This document shows positions 38,340 to 47,293 of a stretch of DNA of 64,000 nucleotides, in pieces. The stretch is from Pseudomonadota bacterium. GTDB taxonomy: Bacteria; Pseudomonadota; Gammaproteobacteria; Steroidobacterales; Steroidobacteraceae. The stretch is taken from assembly GCA_016704655.1 (NCBI GenBank), contig JADIZR010000016.1, positions 27,856 through 91,855 of the forward strand, in the 5' to 3' direction. The notes below the pieces were generated by a model. The model saw nothing but the letters and a program-made list of their open reading frames with translations. It ran no database searches and had not been told where the DNA came from. Position 1 is the first letter of the stretch; each line of letters opens with the position of its first letter. The translations under genes were made by a program, and so were the position numbers.

Positions 38340-39881
38340 ATGAACGCAGCGCCGCAATCCCCCGACCTGCCGTCGGCCGCACCGGAAGCACTGGAAGTCG
38401 CCATCGTCGGCGCCGGTTTTGGCGGCCTGTGCATGGCCATCCGGCTACTGGCACAAGGCGAGCGGCGCTTTGCCATCCTCGAGAAGGGTGCCGAGGTGGG
38501 CGGCACGTGGCGCGACAACTCCTATCCCGGCGCCGAGTGCGACGTGCAGTCGCACCTCTATTCCTACTCGTTCGCGGGCAAGCCCGACTGGAGCCAGCGC
38601 TACGCGGGCTGGCAGGAAATCCAGCAGTACATCCTGGAGACCACGGAGCGCTTTGGCGTGCGTCCGTACATCCGGTTCAACCAGCAGGTGACCGGGCTCC
38701 ACTTCGAACCAGACACCGCGCGTTGGCGCGTCATCCTGGCATCGGGCCTGGAACTGCGCGCTCGTCACGTCGTGCTGGCGACAGGCCCGCTGCACGTGCC
38801 GAACCTGCCGCGGTTGCCCGGTCTTGAGCGCTTCGCCGGCAAGGTGTTTCATTCGGCGCAGTGGGAGCATGACTACGACCTTGCCGGCAAGCACATAGCG
38901 TCGATCGGTACGGGCGGCAGTGCGATCCAGTACTGCCCGCGCATCGCGCCGATAGCGGCCCGGTTGCACGTTTTCCAGCGCACGCCCGCCTGGGTGATCC
39001 CGCGCGATGTCCGTATCTACAGTGAGTCGACGAAGAGGCGCTTTGGACGGTTCGACCTGTTACGGCGCCTGCATCGCGCGCGCCTGTACTGGACCAACGA
39101 GTCGCGGGTCTGGCCGATTTTTCATCCCGTGCTGGCGCGCGGGTTGCAGCGGCTCGCACGCTGGAACATCCGTCGCGCCGTGGGCGACGAGTCGCTCGCA
39201 CGCAAGCTGACGCCCGACTACACGATCGGCTGCAAGCGGGTGCTGATCTCCAACGAGTGGTACCCGATGTTCCGTCGGCCGAACGTCGAGCTCGTGACCG
39301 AGGACATCCGCGAGATCCGCGAGCGCTCGATCGTGACCGCGGACGGTGTCGAACGTCCCGTCGACTGCATCATTCTCGGCACGGGATTCGTGGTCGATCC
39401 CCGCATCTACATGCAGGGCTTCCCCGTCACGGGAATGCCCGGTCACGAGCTGGCCCGCGACTGGCAGGCAGGGGCCGAGGCGTTCTACGGAATTTCGGTC
39501 ACGGGTTACCCGAACCTCCATCAGCTCGTCGGGCCGAACACGGCGCTCGGGCACAACTCGATCATCTTCATGATCGAGGCACAGGTGCGGTACGTCATGG
39601 ATTGCATGCGCACGTTGCGAGCACGCGGCGCGGACTACCTCGACGTGCAACCGGCCGCGCAGGCGCAGTTCAACGCGCGCATCCAGCGTGCCCTGCAGGA
39701 CACCGTCTGGAGTTCCGGGTGCCGCAGCTGGTACCAGCAGGCCGACGGCCGCAATTTCACGATCTGGCCGTACTCGACCTGGCGCTACTGGCTCGAGACG
39801 CGCAAGGTTGATGCGGCCCAGTATCGGTTCGGGCACGCGCAGGGAAGCGTGGTCACCGTCCCGGCGGCTCGACCGACCTGA
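38340..39881 (+). CDS. Baeyer-Villiger-type flavin monooxygenase
   Basis: 513 residues, intact. The FAD Rossmann motif is VAIVGAGFGGLCMAIRL and the NADPH one IASIGTGGSAIQYCP. Between them is FAGKVFHSAQWEHD, the FxGxxxHxxxW(P/D) fingerprint of Baeyer-Villiger monooxygenases. The segment YPGAECDVQSHLYSYSF is also typical. These enzymes insert oxygen next to ketones, using NADPH and O2; steroid, cyclic and aryl ketones are common substrates but the sequence does not decide. No obvious pathway partner is adjacent. Confidence 0.92.
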   Translation: MNAAPQSPDLPSAAPEALEVAIVGAGFGGLCMAIRLLAQGERRFAILEKGAEVGGTWRDNSYPGAECDVQSHLYSYSFAGKPDWSQRYAGWQEIQQYILETTERFGVRPYIRFNQQVTGLHFEPDTARWRVILASGLELRARHVVLATGPLHVPNLPRLPGLERFAGKVFHSAQWEHDYDLAGKHIASIGTGGSAIQYCPRIAPIAARLHVFQRTPAWVIPRDVRIYSESTKRRFGRFDLLRRLHRARLYWTNESRVWPIFHPVLARGLQRLARWNIRRAVGDESLARKLTPDYTIGCKRVLISNEWYPMFRRPNVELVTEDIREIRERSIVTADGVERPVDCIILGTGFVVDPRIYMQGFPVTGMPGHELARDWQAGAEAFYGISVTGYPNLHQLVGPNTALGHNSIIFMIEAQVRYVMDCMRTLRARGADYLDVQPAAQAQFNARIQRALQDTVWSSGCRSWYQQADGRNFTIWPYSTWRYWLETRKVDAAQYRFGHAQGSVVTVPAARPT

Positions 39882-39981
39882 ATCCCGGCAACAACGATCC
39901 CCGCCGGCTTGGCCCGTCACTCGGACACGACGGTCGGGGAAGTCGCCTTGTATTCCAGCGCCAGGGACAGTGCGCCAGTCT

Positions 39982-40752
39982 TCAGGGACGCCGGGGCCCC
40001 GGAAAGAAGGCGTTGGTGCGCCGGATGTATTCGGCGTAGCCGGGCCGCCGCTTGCCGATATCCCGCTCGAGCAGGGTCACGCCCGAGACTCGCAGCAACA
40101 GCACGCTCATGAGCGCAGGGCCGATCAATGACCACCAGGCGCCAGCCGCGAGCGCCACGAGGCCGAAGCCCCACCAGATGCAGAAATCGCCGAAATAATT
40201 GGGATGGCGCGTGAGGCCCCAAAGCCCCTGGTCCATCACCTTCCCGGCATTGGCCGGATTCGCCTTGAAGCGGGTGAGTTGCCAGTCGCCGACGGCTTCG
40301 AAGTACAAGCCGACCAGGCAGAGCGCGGCACCTGCGTAGTCGAGCCAGCCCAGTGGACTGGCGTCGCCGGCGATGGCGCCGAGCAGCGGCAGCGAGATCA
40401 CCCAGGCGAGGACGGCCTGCAGGCCGAACACGAGGTACAGGCTCTTCCACGCGAATCCCGGTTCGTTGCGGCGGCGGATCTTCTGGTAGCGCCGGTCTTC
40501 TTCGTGGCCGAAGTTGCGGCGTCCGAGGTAGATCGCCAGCCGCAGTCCCCAGACCGTGACCAGCACCAGCACCAGTTGCGCGCGCGGTCCGGGCGGCAGC
40601 GTGCTCGCGGCGTAGCTGAAGGCTGCGATGACGAACATCAGCGACCACAGCGTGTCGACGATCGTGACGTTGCGGAGCTGGACGCTCACTAGCCAGGTCA
40701 GGAACCCCGCGCCGAGCAGGAAGGGCAGGGCTTGCAGCCAGGTCTGGAGCAT
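39982..40752 (-). CDS. DUF1295 family (steroid 5-alpha-reductase-like) membrane protein
   Basis: 256 residues, about seven membrane helices. The conserved C-terminal core is GLYFEAVGDWQLTRFKANPA, GLWGLTRHPNYFGDFCIWWG and LLERDIGKRRPGYAEYIRRT, the RHPNY and ERD-GKR-P-Y signature shared by DUF1295 and isoprenylcysteine methyltransferase-like proteins. DUF1295 proteins are probably NAD(P)H-dependent reductases of lipid or steroid double bonds. The start at 40752 gives a clean first helix (LQALPFLLGAGFLTWLV). Confidence 0.88.
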   Translation of the reverse strand: MLQTWLQALPFLLGAGFLTWLVSVQLRNVTIVDTLWSLMFVIAAFSYAASTLPPGPRAQLVLVLVTVWGLRLAIYLGRRNFGHEEDRRYQKIRRRNEPGFAWKSLYLVFGLQAVLAWVISLPLLGAIAGDASPLGWLDYAGAALCLVGLYFEAVGDWQLTRFKANPANAGKVMDQGLWGLTRHPNYFGDFCIWWGFGLVALAAGAWWSLIGPALMSVLLLRVSGVTLLERDIGKRRPGYAEYIRRTNAFFPGPRRP

Positions 40753-40814
40753 GCGGGTGGCCTCGATGGAAATTCTGGTTGGCGGCGGGCGAGGGTGTGC
40801 GGTTGCGGGCGCGG

Positions 40815-41798
40815 TCAGTTCGCCGTCAGGAGTTCGGTGAGCAGGGCGTCCTCGATATTGCCACCGGACAGGGTCACCGCAACAGTGCGTCCGCGGACGT
40901 CGAGCTTGCCGGCGAGCACGGCTGCGAGCGCCACGGCGCCGCCGGGCTCGACGATGAGCTTCAGCGTGCGCGCTGCGAACACGATGGCCCGCTGCACTTC
41001 GTCGTCGGACACGGCGAGTCCGCCGCGCAGCAGCGGTTGGTTGATCGCGAACGTGAGTTCGCCAGGTATCGGGGCGAGCAGCGCGTCGCAAATTGATGGC
41101 GGCGCGTCCGGCTCATTGCGTTGACGCCGGCCTGCGGCGAGCGATCGACGGTGATCGTCGTACGCGGCGGGTTCGGCCGTCCACACACCTGCCAGCGGCG
41201 CCAGCTGCGCCATCGCGATGGCGATCCCCGCCGTGAGGCCGCCGCCACTGCAGCAGACGACCACGTCATCCAGCGTCAGGCCGTGTTCGGCCGCCTGCTC
41301 GACGATCTCGAGACCCGTCGTCCCCTGTCCCGCGATGATGTCCGGGTCGTCGTACGACGGCACCAACGTCGCGCCCCGTTCGGTGGCGAGCCGGGCCGCG
41401 ATCTGCTCGCGACTCTCGCGCCTGCGGTCGTACTCGACGATTACAGCGCCCATGTTGCGCGTGTTCTGCAGCTTGATCCGCGGGGCGTCGGACGGCATCA
41501 CGATCGTCGCGTGGATGCCGAGACGCCTTGCGGCCTCGGCCACTCCCTGGGCGTGGTTGCCCGACGAAAAAGCGACGACGCCGGCGGCGCGCTCGGTTGC
41601 GCTCAATTGCACCAGCCGGTTCCACGCGCCCCGAAACTTGAACGATCCGGTGTGCTGCAGCGTCTCGAGCTTGAGCAGGATGCGTCCGCCGGTCAGTGCG
41701 TCGAGTGGCGTGTCCGCCAGCAGGGGAGTTCGACGAGCGTGGCCTTCGAGCCGGCGTGCAGCGGCGCGGACGTCGTCGAAATCGGGAATGCGGGTCAT
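40815..41798 (-). CDS. Threonine/serine dehydratase-like PLP enzyme
   Basis: 327 residues, fold type II PLP enzyme. The PLP lysine is in GSFKFRGAWN, the phosphate loop is CCSGGGLTAGIAIA and the substrate loop is FSSGNHAQGVAEAARRLG. VEPGGAVALAAVLAGKLDVR near the end is standard. It lacks a C-terminal ACT regulatory domain, so it resembles catabolic threonine dehydratase, serine racemase or hydroxyaspartate dehydratase rather than biosynthetic IlvA. Start ATG at 41798. Which amino acid it prefers cannot be read. Confidence 0.88.
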   Translation of the reverse strand: MTRIPDFDDVRAAARRLEGHARRTPLLADTPLDALTGGRILLKLETLQHTGSFKFRGAWNRLVQLSATERAAGVVAFSSGNHAQGVAEAARRLGIHATIVMPSDAPRIKLQNTRNMGAVIVEYDRRRESREQIAARLATERGATLVPSYDDPDIIAGQGTTGLEIVEQAAEHGLTLDDVVVCCSGGGLTAGIAIAMAQLAPLAGVWTAEPAAYDDHRRSLAAGRRQRNEPDAPPSICDALLAPIPGELTFAINQPLLRGGLAVSDDEVQRAIVFAARTLKLIVEPGGAVALAAVLAGKLDVRGRTVAVTLSGGNIEDALLTELLTAN

Positions 41799-41848
41799 GG
41801 GCCGGGGGTCCCCTGTCGGTGCAGGGCGAATCGTCGCACCATAGACGC

Positions 41849-42958
41849 GTGAGCGTACAACAAACATTGCCAGCCGGCTGCGAGCCCGACTGCCGTGGCT
41901 GCCGCCACCGCACGCTGAGCCTGGTTGCGAGCGTCACGCAGAAGCAGGAGTACCTGCAGCGCGTCCTGGAACGCTGGGGGCAGGTGCTGCAAGCCGTGCG
42001 CTCGGTGCAGGAGGATCGTCGCTTCGGCTATCGCGATCGCGTCACCCTGAATGCACGTTGGGATGCGTCGGCAGGCTGGCGGTTCGGGATGATGCGGCGC
42101 GACGAGCTGATCCCGATCCCTGAGTGTCCCGTGCATTCGGCGCGCGTGAACAAGCTCGTTGCGCTGCTGCGGACCACGTTACCTGCCCACGCGAATTTTC
42201 CGCTGGCATACCTGCACGTCGCGGGCGGGCAGGCGACACTGATCGTCAAGGCGAGGCAATACCAGTCCACCGACCTCGAGGCACTGCGCGCGGGACTGGC
42301 AGCGACCGGCGTGAAAGGACTCTGGGTTCATTGCCATGCCGCGGCCGGCCGCAAGCTGTTTGCGCGCTCGGGCTGGCACCTGGCCTGGGGCGCACCGACC
42401 TCGCTCGACGCGGCAGGGCTGGTGCACGGACCGGCGGCGTTCCAGCAACTGCTGCCCGACCTGCATGCACAGGCCGTCGCGCTGGCCCGCGGTCATCTCG
42501 ACCCAGCCCCCGGCGTCGCGGTGCTCGACCTTTACTGCGGAATCGGCTCGACGCTGCGGCAATGGGTGCAGGCGGGCGCGTCAGCATTCGGCGTCGAGCT
42601 GGCCGGCGGCGCCGTCGACTGCGCGCGCATCAATGCCCCCGGAGCCGTCGTGCTGCGTGGCACGTGCGAGCAGCGCATGCCGCAGGCGCGGGAGTGGTGG
42701 CACGACGGCAATCATTCCCGCCGTGCCTGCTACGTCAACCCGCCACGCTCGGGCCTGGAGCCGGCACTGCTCGATGCGCTGGCACACGACTTGCGACCGG
42801 ACCGGATTGCCTACCTGTCGTGCAGTGCCGGGACGCTCGCGCGCGATCTCGCCGCGTTCGAGGCGGCGGGTTACGAGGTGAGTTCGATCGTGCCTTTCGA
42901 TTTTTTCCCCGGCACGCATCACGTCGAGTGCCTGGCCCTGCTCACGCTCGGTCACTGA
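41849..42958 (+). CDS. TrmA/RlmC-family RNA (uracil-5)-methyltransferase
   Basis: 369 residues. A cysteine cluster near the N-terminus (GCEPDCRGCRHR) suggests an iron-sulfur site as in RlmC/RlmD. The methyltransferase domain has VLDLYCGIGSTLRQW (SAM loop), YVNPPRSGLEPALLDALAHD, and YLSCSAGTLARDLAAFEAAG with the catalytic Cys; FFPGTHHVECLALL ends with the conserved Glu. The family methylates C5 of uracil in tRNA or 23S rRNA. No TRAM domain is visible at the N-terminus, so RlmC-like is more likely than RlmD. The start is GTG at 41849. Confidence 0.85.
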   Translation: MSVQQTLPAGCEPDCRGCRHRTLSLVASVTQKQEYLQRVLERWGQVLQAVRSVQEDRRFGYRDRVTLNARWDASAGWRFGMMRRDELIPIPECPVHSARVNKLVALLRTTLPAHANFPLAYLHVAGGQATLIVKARQYQSTDLEALRAGLAATGVKGLWVHCHAAAGRKLFARSGWHLAWGAPTSLDAAGLVHGPAAFQQLLPDLHAQAVALARGHLDPAPGVAVLDLYCGIGSTLRQWVQAGASAFGVELAGGAVDCARINAPGAVVLRGTCEQRMPQAREWWHDGNHSRRACYVNPPRSGLEPALLDALAHDLRPDRIAYLSCSAGTLARDLAAFEAAGYEVSSIVPFDFFPGTHHVECLALLTLGH

Positions 42959-44364
42959 ATGCCGGGCAGCCAGCGTTCGACGACTGACGGTTGCCGCGAG
43001 GGCGAATACCGGCTCGACGGGTCGGTCTTGGCCTGTCCGGCGACGGACGAACTGATCACGCTGGCGCAGGCGCCGGTGTTGATCCACTGCAGCGCCGCCT
43101 GCGTCAGGCCGTCCGCAGGGTCGCCCATCGGGGCGCCGAGCGTGTCGTCCGCCGCGCACGCAAAAGTCATGCTGGATGCGAGCCCTGCGTAATAGTCGGC
43201 CACACCGTTCGCATTGACCGTCTTGAAGCTGACGAGGCGCAGCCGGTCAGTGCAGGCGTTGCCGAGGTCGAAGGCAAGCTGACCGACCGGTTTGCCGTAC
43301 GTGTCACTGCCCACGATCGCCACTTCGGCCCAGGCGTGCATGGCGTTGATGTTGATCTCGCTCGCCGACGCCGTTGCAGCGGTCGTCAGGAACGCGATGC
43401 GCACGGGCCGCACGGACTCCGCTTGCCGCTGGAAGCGAACAGTGGAGTTCTGTCCGGACTTGCTCGTGCTGTGCACGATCGTGTATTGCGTGTCGAGCGA
43501 AGTGCGGTCGCCGCCGAGCAGGTTGCCGATCAGCTCGGCCGTGCTGACCAGGCCACCGCCGTTGTAACGCAGGTCGATGACGAAGTCGCGGATGTCTTGC
43601 GCACGGAACGCCTGGAACGCCGTGCGCAACTGCGGGTCGGCCGTGCTGATGTAGCTGCGCAGGTTCAGGTAACCCACGCCGGTCGTCCCGGTCATGGGCA
43701 GCACGCGCGTGCCGAACGAATCCGGGACCGGGTCGATCGTCACCGTGCGTTTGCTCAGTTGCATCTCGAGGATCTGCCCGTTGCGCAGCACCTGCAGGCT
43801 TCGCTGTACGCCCGCGTCGGCGGCGCCAAGCAGGTCGGTGAAGGTGGTGGAGCCGTCCGCCAGCGATTGCGCAACCGAGACGAAGCCGCTGCCCTGGTCG
43901 ACGGCGATGACCTCGTCGCCGCGCTGCAGGCCTGCCGTCGCCGCGGGGCTGCCTTCGAACACGTCGAGCACGAAGGGGCGATTGCCCGTGTCGGTGCGTG
44001 AGCGGAAGCCGAAGCCGACGAACTGGCCTTCGCCAAGGAGTGAGTCCTCGGCGGACTTCGTCGTCAGGTAACTGAAAAAGCGATCCTTGCCTTGCGCGCG
44101 GGCCGTTGCGGTCAATGCATCGAGCAAGTCGTCTGCGGTCGAATACGCCGCGATGTCCGTTGACGCTGGCAGCAGGTCTGGAAACAGGTACCACTCGCGA
44201 GCGACGTTGAGGACCCATTGCTTGCGGGTGGCTTCACCGCAGGGGCTGTCGGTGCCGCTGCCGGTGCCGCCACCACCGCCCCCGCCGCAGCCGGCCATGA
44301 GCGTCATCAGTGCGCTGAGCGCCACCAGGGTCAGCGGGCGCATCGCGACTCGGGCTGCGGGCAT
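42952..44364 (-). CDS. S41-family (C-terminal processing) protease, lipoprotein
   Basis: 470 residues. A lipoprotein signal (LMTLMAGCGGGG) precedes a helical N-terminal domain, a PDZ domain (FEGSPAATAGLQRGDEVIAV) and the S41 protease core: GVGYLNLRSYISTADPQLRT, DFVIDLRYNGGGLVSTAELI and TAATASASEININAM, where the Ser of SASE is the nucleophile. Such tail-specific proteases trim envelope proteins. Its stop region overlaps the end of the convergent methyltransferase gene by 7 bases. It is intact. Confidence 0.88.
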   Translation of the reverse strand: MPAARVAMRPLTLVALSALMTLMAGCGGGGGGGTGSGTDSPCGEATRKQWVLNVAREWYLFPDLLPASTDIAAYSTADDLLDALTATARAQGKDRFFSYLTTKSAEDSLLGEGQFVGFGFRSRTDTGNRPFVLDVFEGSPAATAGLQRGDEVIAVDQGSGFVSVAQSLADGSTTFTDLLGAADAGVQRSLQVLRNGQILEMQLSKRTVTIDPVPDSFGTRVLPMTGTTGVGYLNLRSYISTADPQLRTAFQAFRAQDIRDFVIDLRYNGGGLVSTAELIGNLLGGDRTSLDTQYTIVHSTSKSGQNSTVRFQRQAESVRPVRIAFLTTAATASASEININAMHAWAEVAIVGSDTYGKPVGQLAFDLGNACTDRLRLVSFKTVNANGVADYYAGLASSMTFACAADDTLGAPMGDPADGLTQAALQWINTGACASVISSSVAGQAKTDPSSRYSPSRQPSVVERWLPGIQ

Positions 44365-44481
44365 GACGAACGGATGGTCGTGGAGCACGTGGAGCCGCGG
44401 TGCGAGCTCAGTTCGCTCGCACGCGCGAAATCCGGCGAAGGCTTTGCCATCGCCGGATATTACCGCAGTCGCGCAGATTTC

Positions 44482-45753
44482 CTAGGCCGCTGCCAGCGCC
44501 TGTTCGAGATCTGCGAGCAGGTCGTCGATGTGCTCGATCCCGACCGAGAGCCGCACCATGTCCGCGCTGACACCCGCCCGCTCCAGTTCGGCCGCATTCA
44601 GCTGGCGGTGCGTCGTGCTCGCGGGATGGCATGCCAGCGATTTGGCATCGCCGATGTTGACCAGCCGCACGAACAGCTGGAGCGCGTCCTGGAAGCGGCC
44701 GCCGCCCGCGAGGCCGCCCTCGATACCGAACGTCAGGATGCCCGAGGCACGACCCCCCATGTACTTCTGTGCGAGCGCATGGCTCGGGTGATCGGGCAGC
44801 CCGGCGTAGTTCACCCAGCGCACCTTCGGATGCTGCTGCAGGTACTTTGCAACGGCGAGCGCGTTGTCGCAGATGCGGTCCATGCGCAGGGCGAGCGTCT
44901 CGATGCCCTGCAGGATCAGGAAGCTGTTGAACGGCGAAATCGCCGCACCCATGTTGCGCAGTGGCACGACGCGGGCGCGACCGATGAACGCGGCAGGGCC
45001 GAACGCCTCGGTGTAGACGACGCCGTGGTACGAGGCGTCCGGCGTGTTTAGACGCGGGAACCTGTCCGCGTGTGCTGCCCAGGGAAACGTGCCGGAATCC
45101 ACCAGCGCGCCGCCGATGCTGTTGCCGTGACCGCCGAGGTACTTCGTGAGCGAGTGCACGACGATGTCGGCCCCGTGTTCGAACGGGCGGCACAGGTACG
45201 GCGACGGCACCGTGTTGTCCACGATCAACGGGATGCCATGCCGGTGCGCGATCTCGGCGAGCGCAGCGAAATCAGTGACGTTGCCGGCTGGATTACCGAC
45301 CGATTCGCAGAAAATCGCGCGGGTATCGCGGTCGATGAGTTGCTCGAACGCATCAGGCTGGCGGTGATCGGCGAACTTCATCGTGATGCCGTACTGCGGC
45401 AGCGTGTGCGCGAACAGGTTGTAGGTGCCGCCGTAGAGCGCGGACGAGCTGATGATGTTGTGGCCGGCCTCGGTGATGGTCAGCAGCGCATAGGTGATCG
45501 CCGCCTGGCCCGAGGCCAGCCCGAGTGCGCCCACGCCGCCTTCCAGCGCCGCCACGCGCTTTTCGAGCACGTCCGTGGTCGGATTCATGATCCGGGTGTA
45601 GATGTTGCCGGCGACCTTGAGGTCGAACAGGTCGGCGCCGTGCTGCGTGTCGTCGAACGCGTAGGAGGTCGTCTGGTAGATCGGCACTGCGACGGCCCGG
45701 GTGGTCGGGTCGTGCGAGTAGCCGGCGTGGACGACGAGGGTCTCGAGCTTCAT
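44482..45753 (-). CDS. metY: O-acetylhomoserine sulfhydrylase (homocysteine synthase)
   Basis: 423 residues, intact, Cys/Met-metabolism PLP family. YTRIMNPTTDVLEKRVAALE, the PLP lysine in VVHSLTKYLGGHGNSIGGAL, and FGIEGGLAGGGRFQDALQLF with VNIGDAKSLACHPASTTHRQ are the hallmarks of MetY rather than MetB/MetC. It makes homocysteine directly from O-acetylhomoserine and sulfide. The start at 45753 gives MKLETLVVHAGYSHDPTTRA. Confidence 0.93.
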   Translation of the reverse strand: MKLETLVVHAGYSHDPTTRAVAVPIYQTTSYAFDDTQHGADLFDLKVAGNIYTRIMNPTTDVLEKRVAALEGGVGALGLASGQAAITYALLTITEAGHNIISSSALYGGTYNLFAHTLPQYGITMKFADHRQPDAFEQLIDRDTRAIFCESVGNPAGNVTDFAALAEIAHRHGIPLIVDNTVPSPYLCRPFEHGADIVVHSLTKYLGGHGNSIGGALVDSGTFPWAAHADRFPRLNTPDASYHGVVYTEAFGPAAFIGRARVVPLRNMGAAISPFNSFLILQGIETLALRMDRICDNALAVAKYLQQHPKVRWVNYAGLPDHPSHALAQKYMGGRASGILTFGIEGGLAGGGRFQDALQLFVRLVNIGDAKSLACHPASTTHRQLNAAELERAGVSADMVRLSVGIEHIDDLLADLEQALAAA

Positions 45754-45843
45754 GGCGGAGCCTTGCGGGTAGTGAGGGACAACCCGCGGATTCTCAGGCA
45801 ACGGCGTCGCCTTGTCCCCGCCTGAGAACCACGGGGTATGCGC

Positions 45844-47121
45844 TCAGAACGTGGCGGAGAACTGCGCCCACAGCTTGGTCGTGTCCGTGCCAAACCCATC
45901 GGCCTGGTAGTCGGCGAACTTGAGCATGGCCTCGTAGTTCTTCTTCGCGCCGAACTTGTATGCCGCCGATGCGTTCCACTCGTTGCCGTAGTCCTGGCTG
46001 AAGGCTTCGGCCTGGAAATCGTGCCAGACGAGTTGCAGGGCCACCGGACCCACGTTGGCAGTCGCGCCCAGGTACAGGTCCTCGACGCCGCCGCGCGGGG
46101 TCGTCAGGAACTTGTCGGCCCAGCCCTGGAAGGCATGCAGCGTCGCAAGCGGCGTCTGGAAGGCGTGGTTCGGCTGGTCGTCACCGCCCAGCACCTCGTA
46201 ACCCGCCTTGAGACCGTACTTGCCGAAAGTCGCGCCGCCTTCGAGCAGGTAATAGTCGGTCGAGTAGTCGTTCAGGTTGTCCGCGTAGTCGCGTTGGCTG
46301 GCGTAGGAGGCGAGCCAGCTGAGCTTCGTGGCGTCCGAGACCTTGTACGTTCCCGCCCAGTGCACGCCGTAAGTGCTGCTGGAGAGTGCCGGGGCGTTCT
46401 CGAAGTCGAGGAGGTAGGCGAAGCCGGTCACGGCGCCGAACGTGCCGAGATCCACCTTGCCGTTCAGCGCATGAGTGGCCCCGTGGTAATTCGCGGGCTG
46501 CGACCCTTCGTCGGGGCCGGTGATGCGGTTGACATTGGAGATGTACGAGTAGTGCAGCTGCGTCTTCGCCAGCGCGCTGCTCTTCAGCGTCACTGCGTCG
46601 TAAGTCTGCTCGTTCTGTCGCCAGCCGACGTTGCCGACGAACCGCTGGTTGTCGAGCGTGATGCGCTGGCGGCCGAGCAGGCCGGTGAACGAGCCGGACT
46701 TGAACTGCAGGTACGACTGGTTCACCTCGGTGTATTCCGGGTCCGCCACGACCGGCCGGTCGGTCACGCCGTTGGTCGTGCTGTTGTAGGTATCGTCGTC
46801 ACCGAGCACCGTGACATTGTCCGCTTCCACGAAGGCGCTGAAGCCGTGCCAGTCGCCGGTCGCGTAGTTGAGGCGGCTGCGCAGCGTGGAAGCGAGGGCA
46901 TCGTCCGCAAACGGGTCCTGGTCGACCGATTCCAGTCGGTACCTGAACTCGAGGTGAGCCTTGCCGCCCGTGACGGCGTCGACGAACGTGACCGGTTTCG
47001 CCGGTGCGGCGGTGGAGGCCGGCACGGGATCTGCTGCCATCGCGACGCTGGCGAACCCGGCGGCGGTCGCCAAGACAAGAATCGACCTGGATCTGATCTT
47101 GGTTTCGGTCATGGTCGTCAT
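45844..47121 (-). CDS. Outer membrane porin of the alginate-export/OprO-like barrel type
   Basis: 425 residues with a signal peptide (SILVLATAAGFASVAMAADP). The mature part is all strands with aromatic girdles: KAHLEFRYRLESVDQDPFAD, LRSRLNYATGDWHGFSAFVE, GLLGRQRITLDNQRFVGNVG, and a final KLWAQFSATF ending in Phe, as outer-membrane barrels do. The N-terminal strands with the RQRI motif resemble alginate-export-type porins. It is divergent from a TonB-dependent receptor; an FNR/Dnr-like box lies between them, centred about 90 bases upstream of this start. The substrate is unknown. Confidence 0.85.
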   Translation of the reverse strand: MTTMTETKIRSRSILVLATAAGFASVAMAADPVPASTAAPAKPVTFVDAVTGGKAHLEFRYRLESVDQDPFADDALASTLRSRLNYATGDWHGFSAFVEADNVTVLGDDDTYNSTTNGVTDRPVVADPEYTEVNQSYLQFKSGSFTGLLGRQRITLDNQRFVGNVGWRQNEQTYDAVTLKSSALAKTQLHYSYISNVNRITGPDEGSQPANYHGATHALNGKVDLGTFGAVTGFAYLLDFENAPALSSSTYGVHWAGTYKVSDATKLSWLASYASQRDYADNLNDYSTDYYLLEGGATFGKYGLKAGYEVLGGDDQPNHAFQTPLATLHAFQGWADKFLTTPRGGVEDLYLGATANVGPVALQLVWHDFQAEAFSQDYGNEWNASAAYKFGAKKNYEAMLKFADYQADGFGTDTTKLWAQFSATF

Positions 47122-47203
47122 ATCTCCAACAGGCTGGGCTCCACACCAGGTGAGCAGGCCCTGAGCGAGGCGTACAGTCTGCGCGTCCTGCCCGTGGATA
47201 CCA

Positions 47204-47217
47204 TTGATCCAGGTCAA
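47204..47217. promoter_or_regulatory. FNR/Dnr-like box between porin and TonB receptor genes
   Basis: TTGATCCAGGTCAA fits TTGAT-N4-ATCAA with one mismatch. It is centred about 83 bases before the receptor start and 90 before the porin start, so a site at -41.5 would give leaders of about 42-49 bases in either direction. Confidence 0.65.
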
Positions 47218-47293
47218 TGCTGCGGCTGCGCCCGCGGTCCATTCTGCCGTTGCGGGCCGTCCAACGGCGCGATTGTCAGTAGAATCCGAGCCC

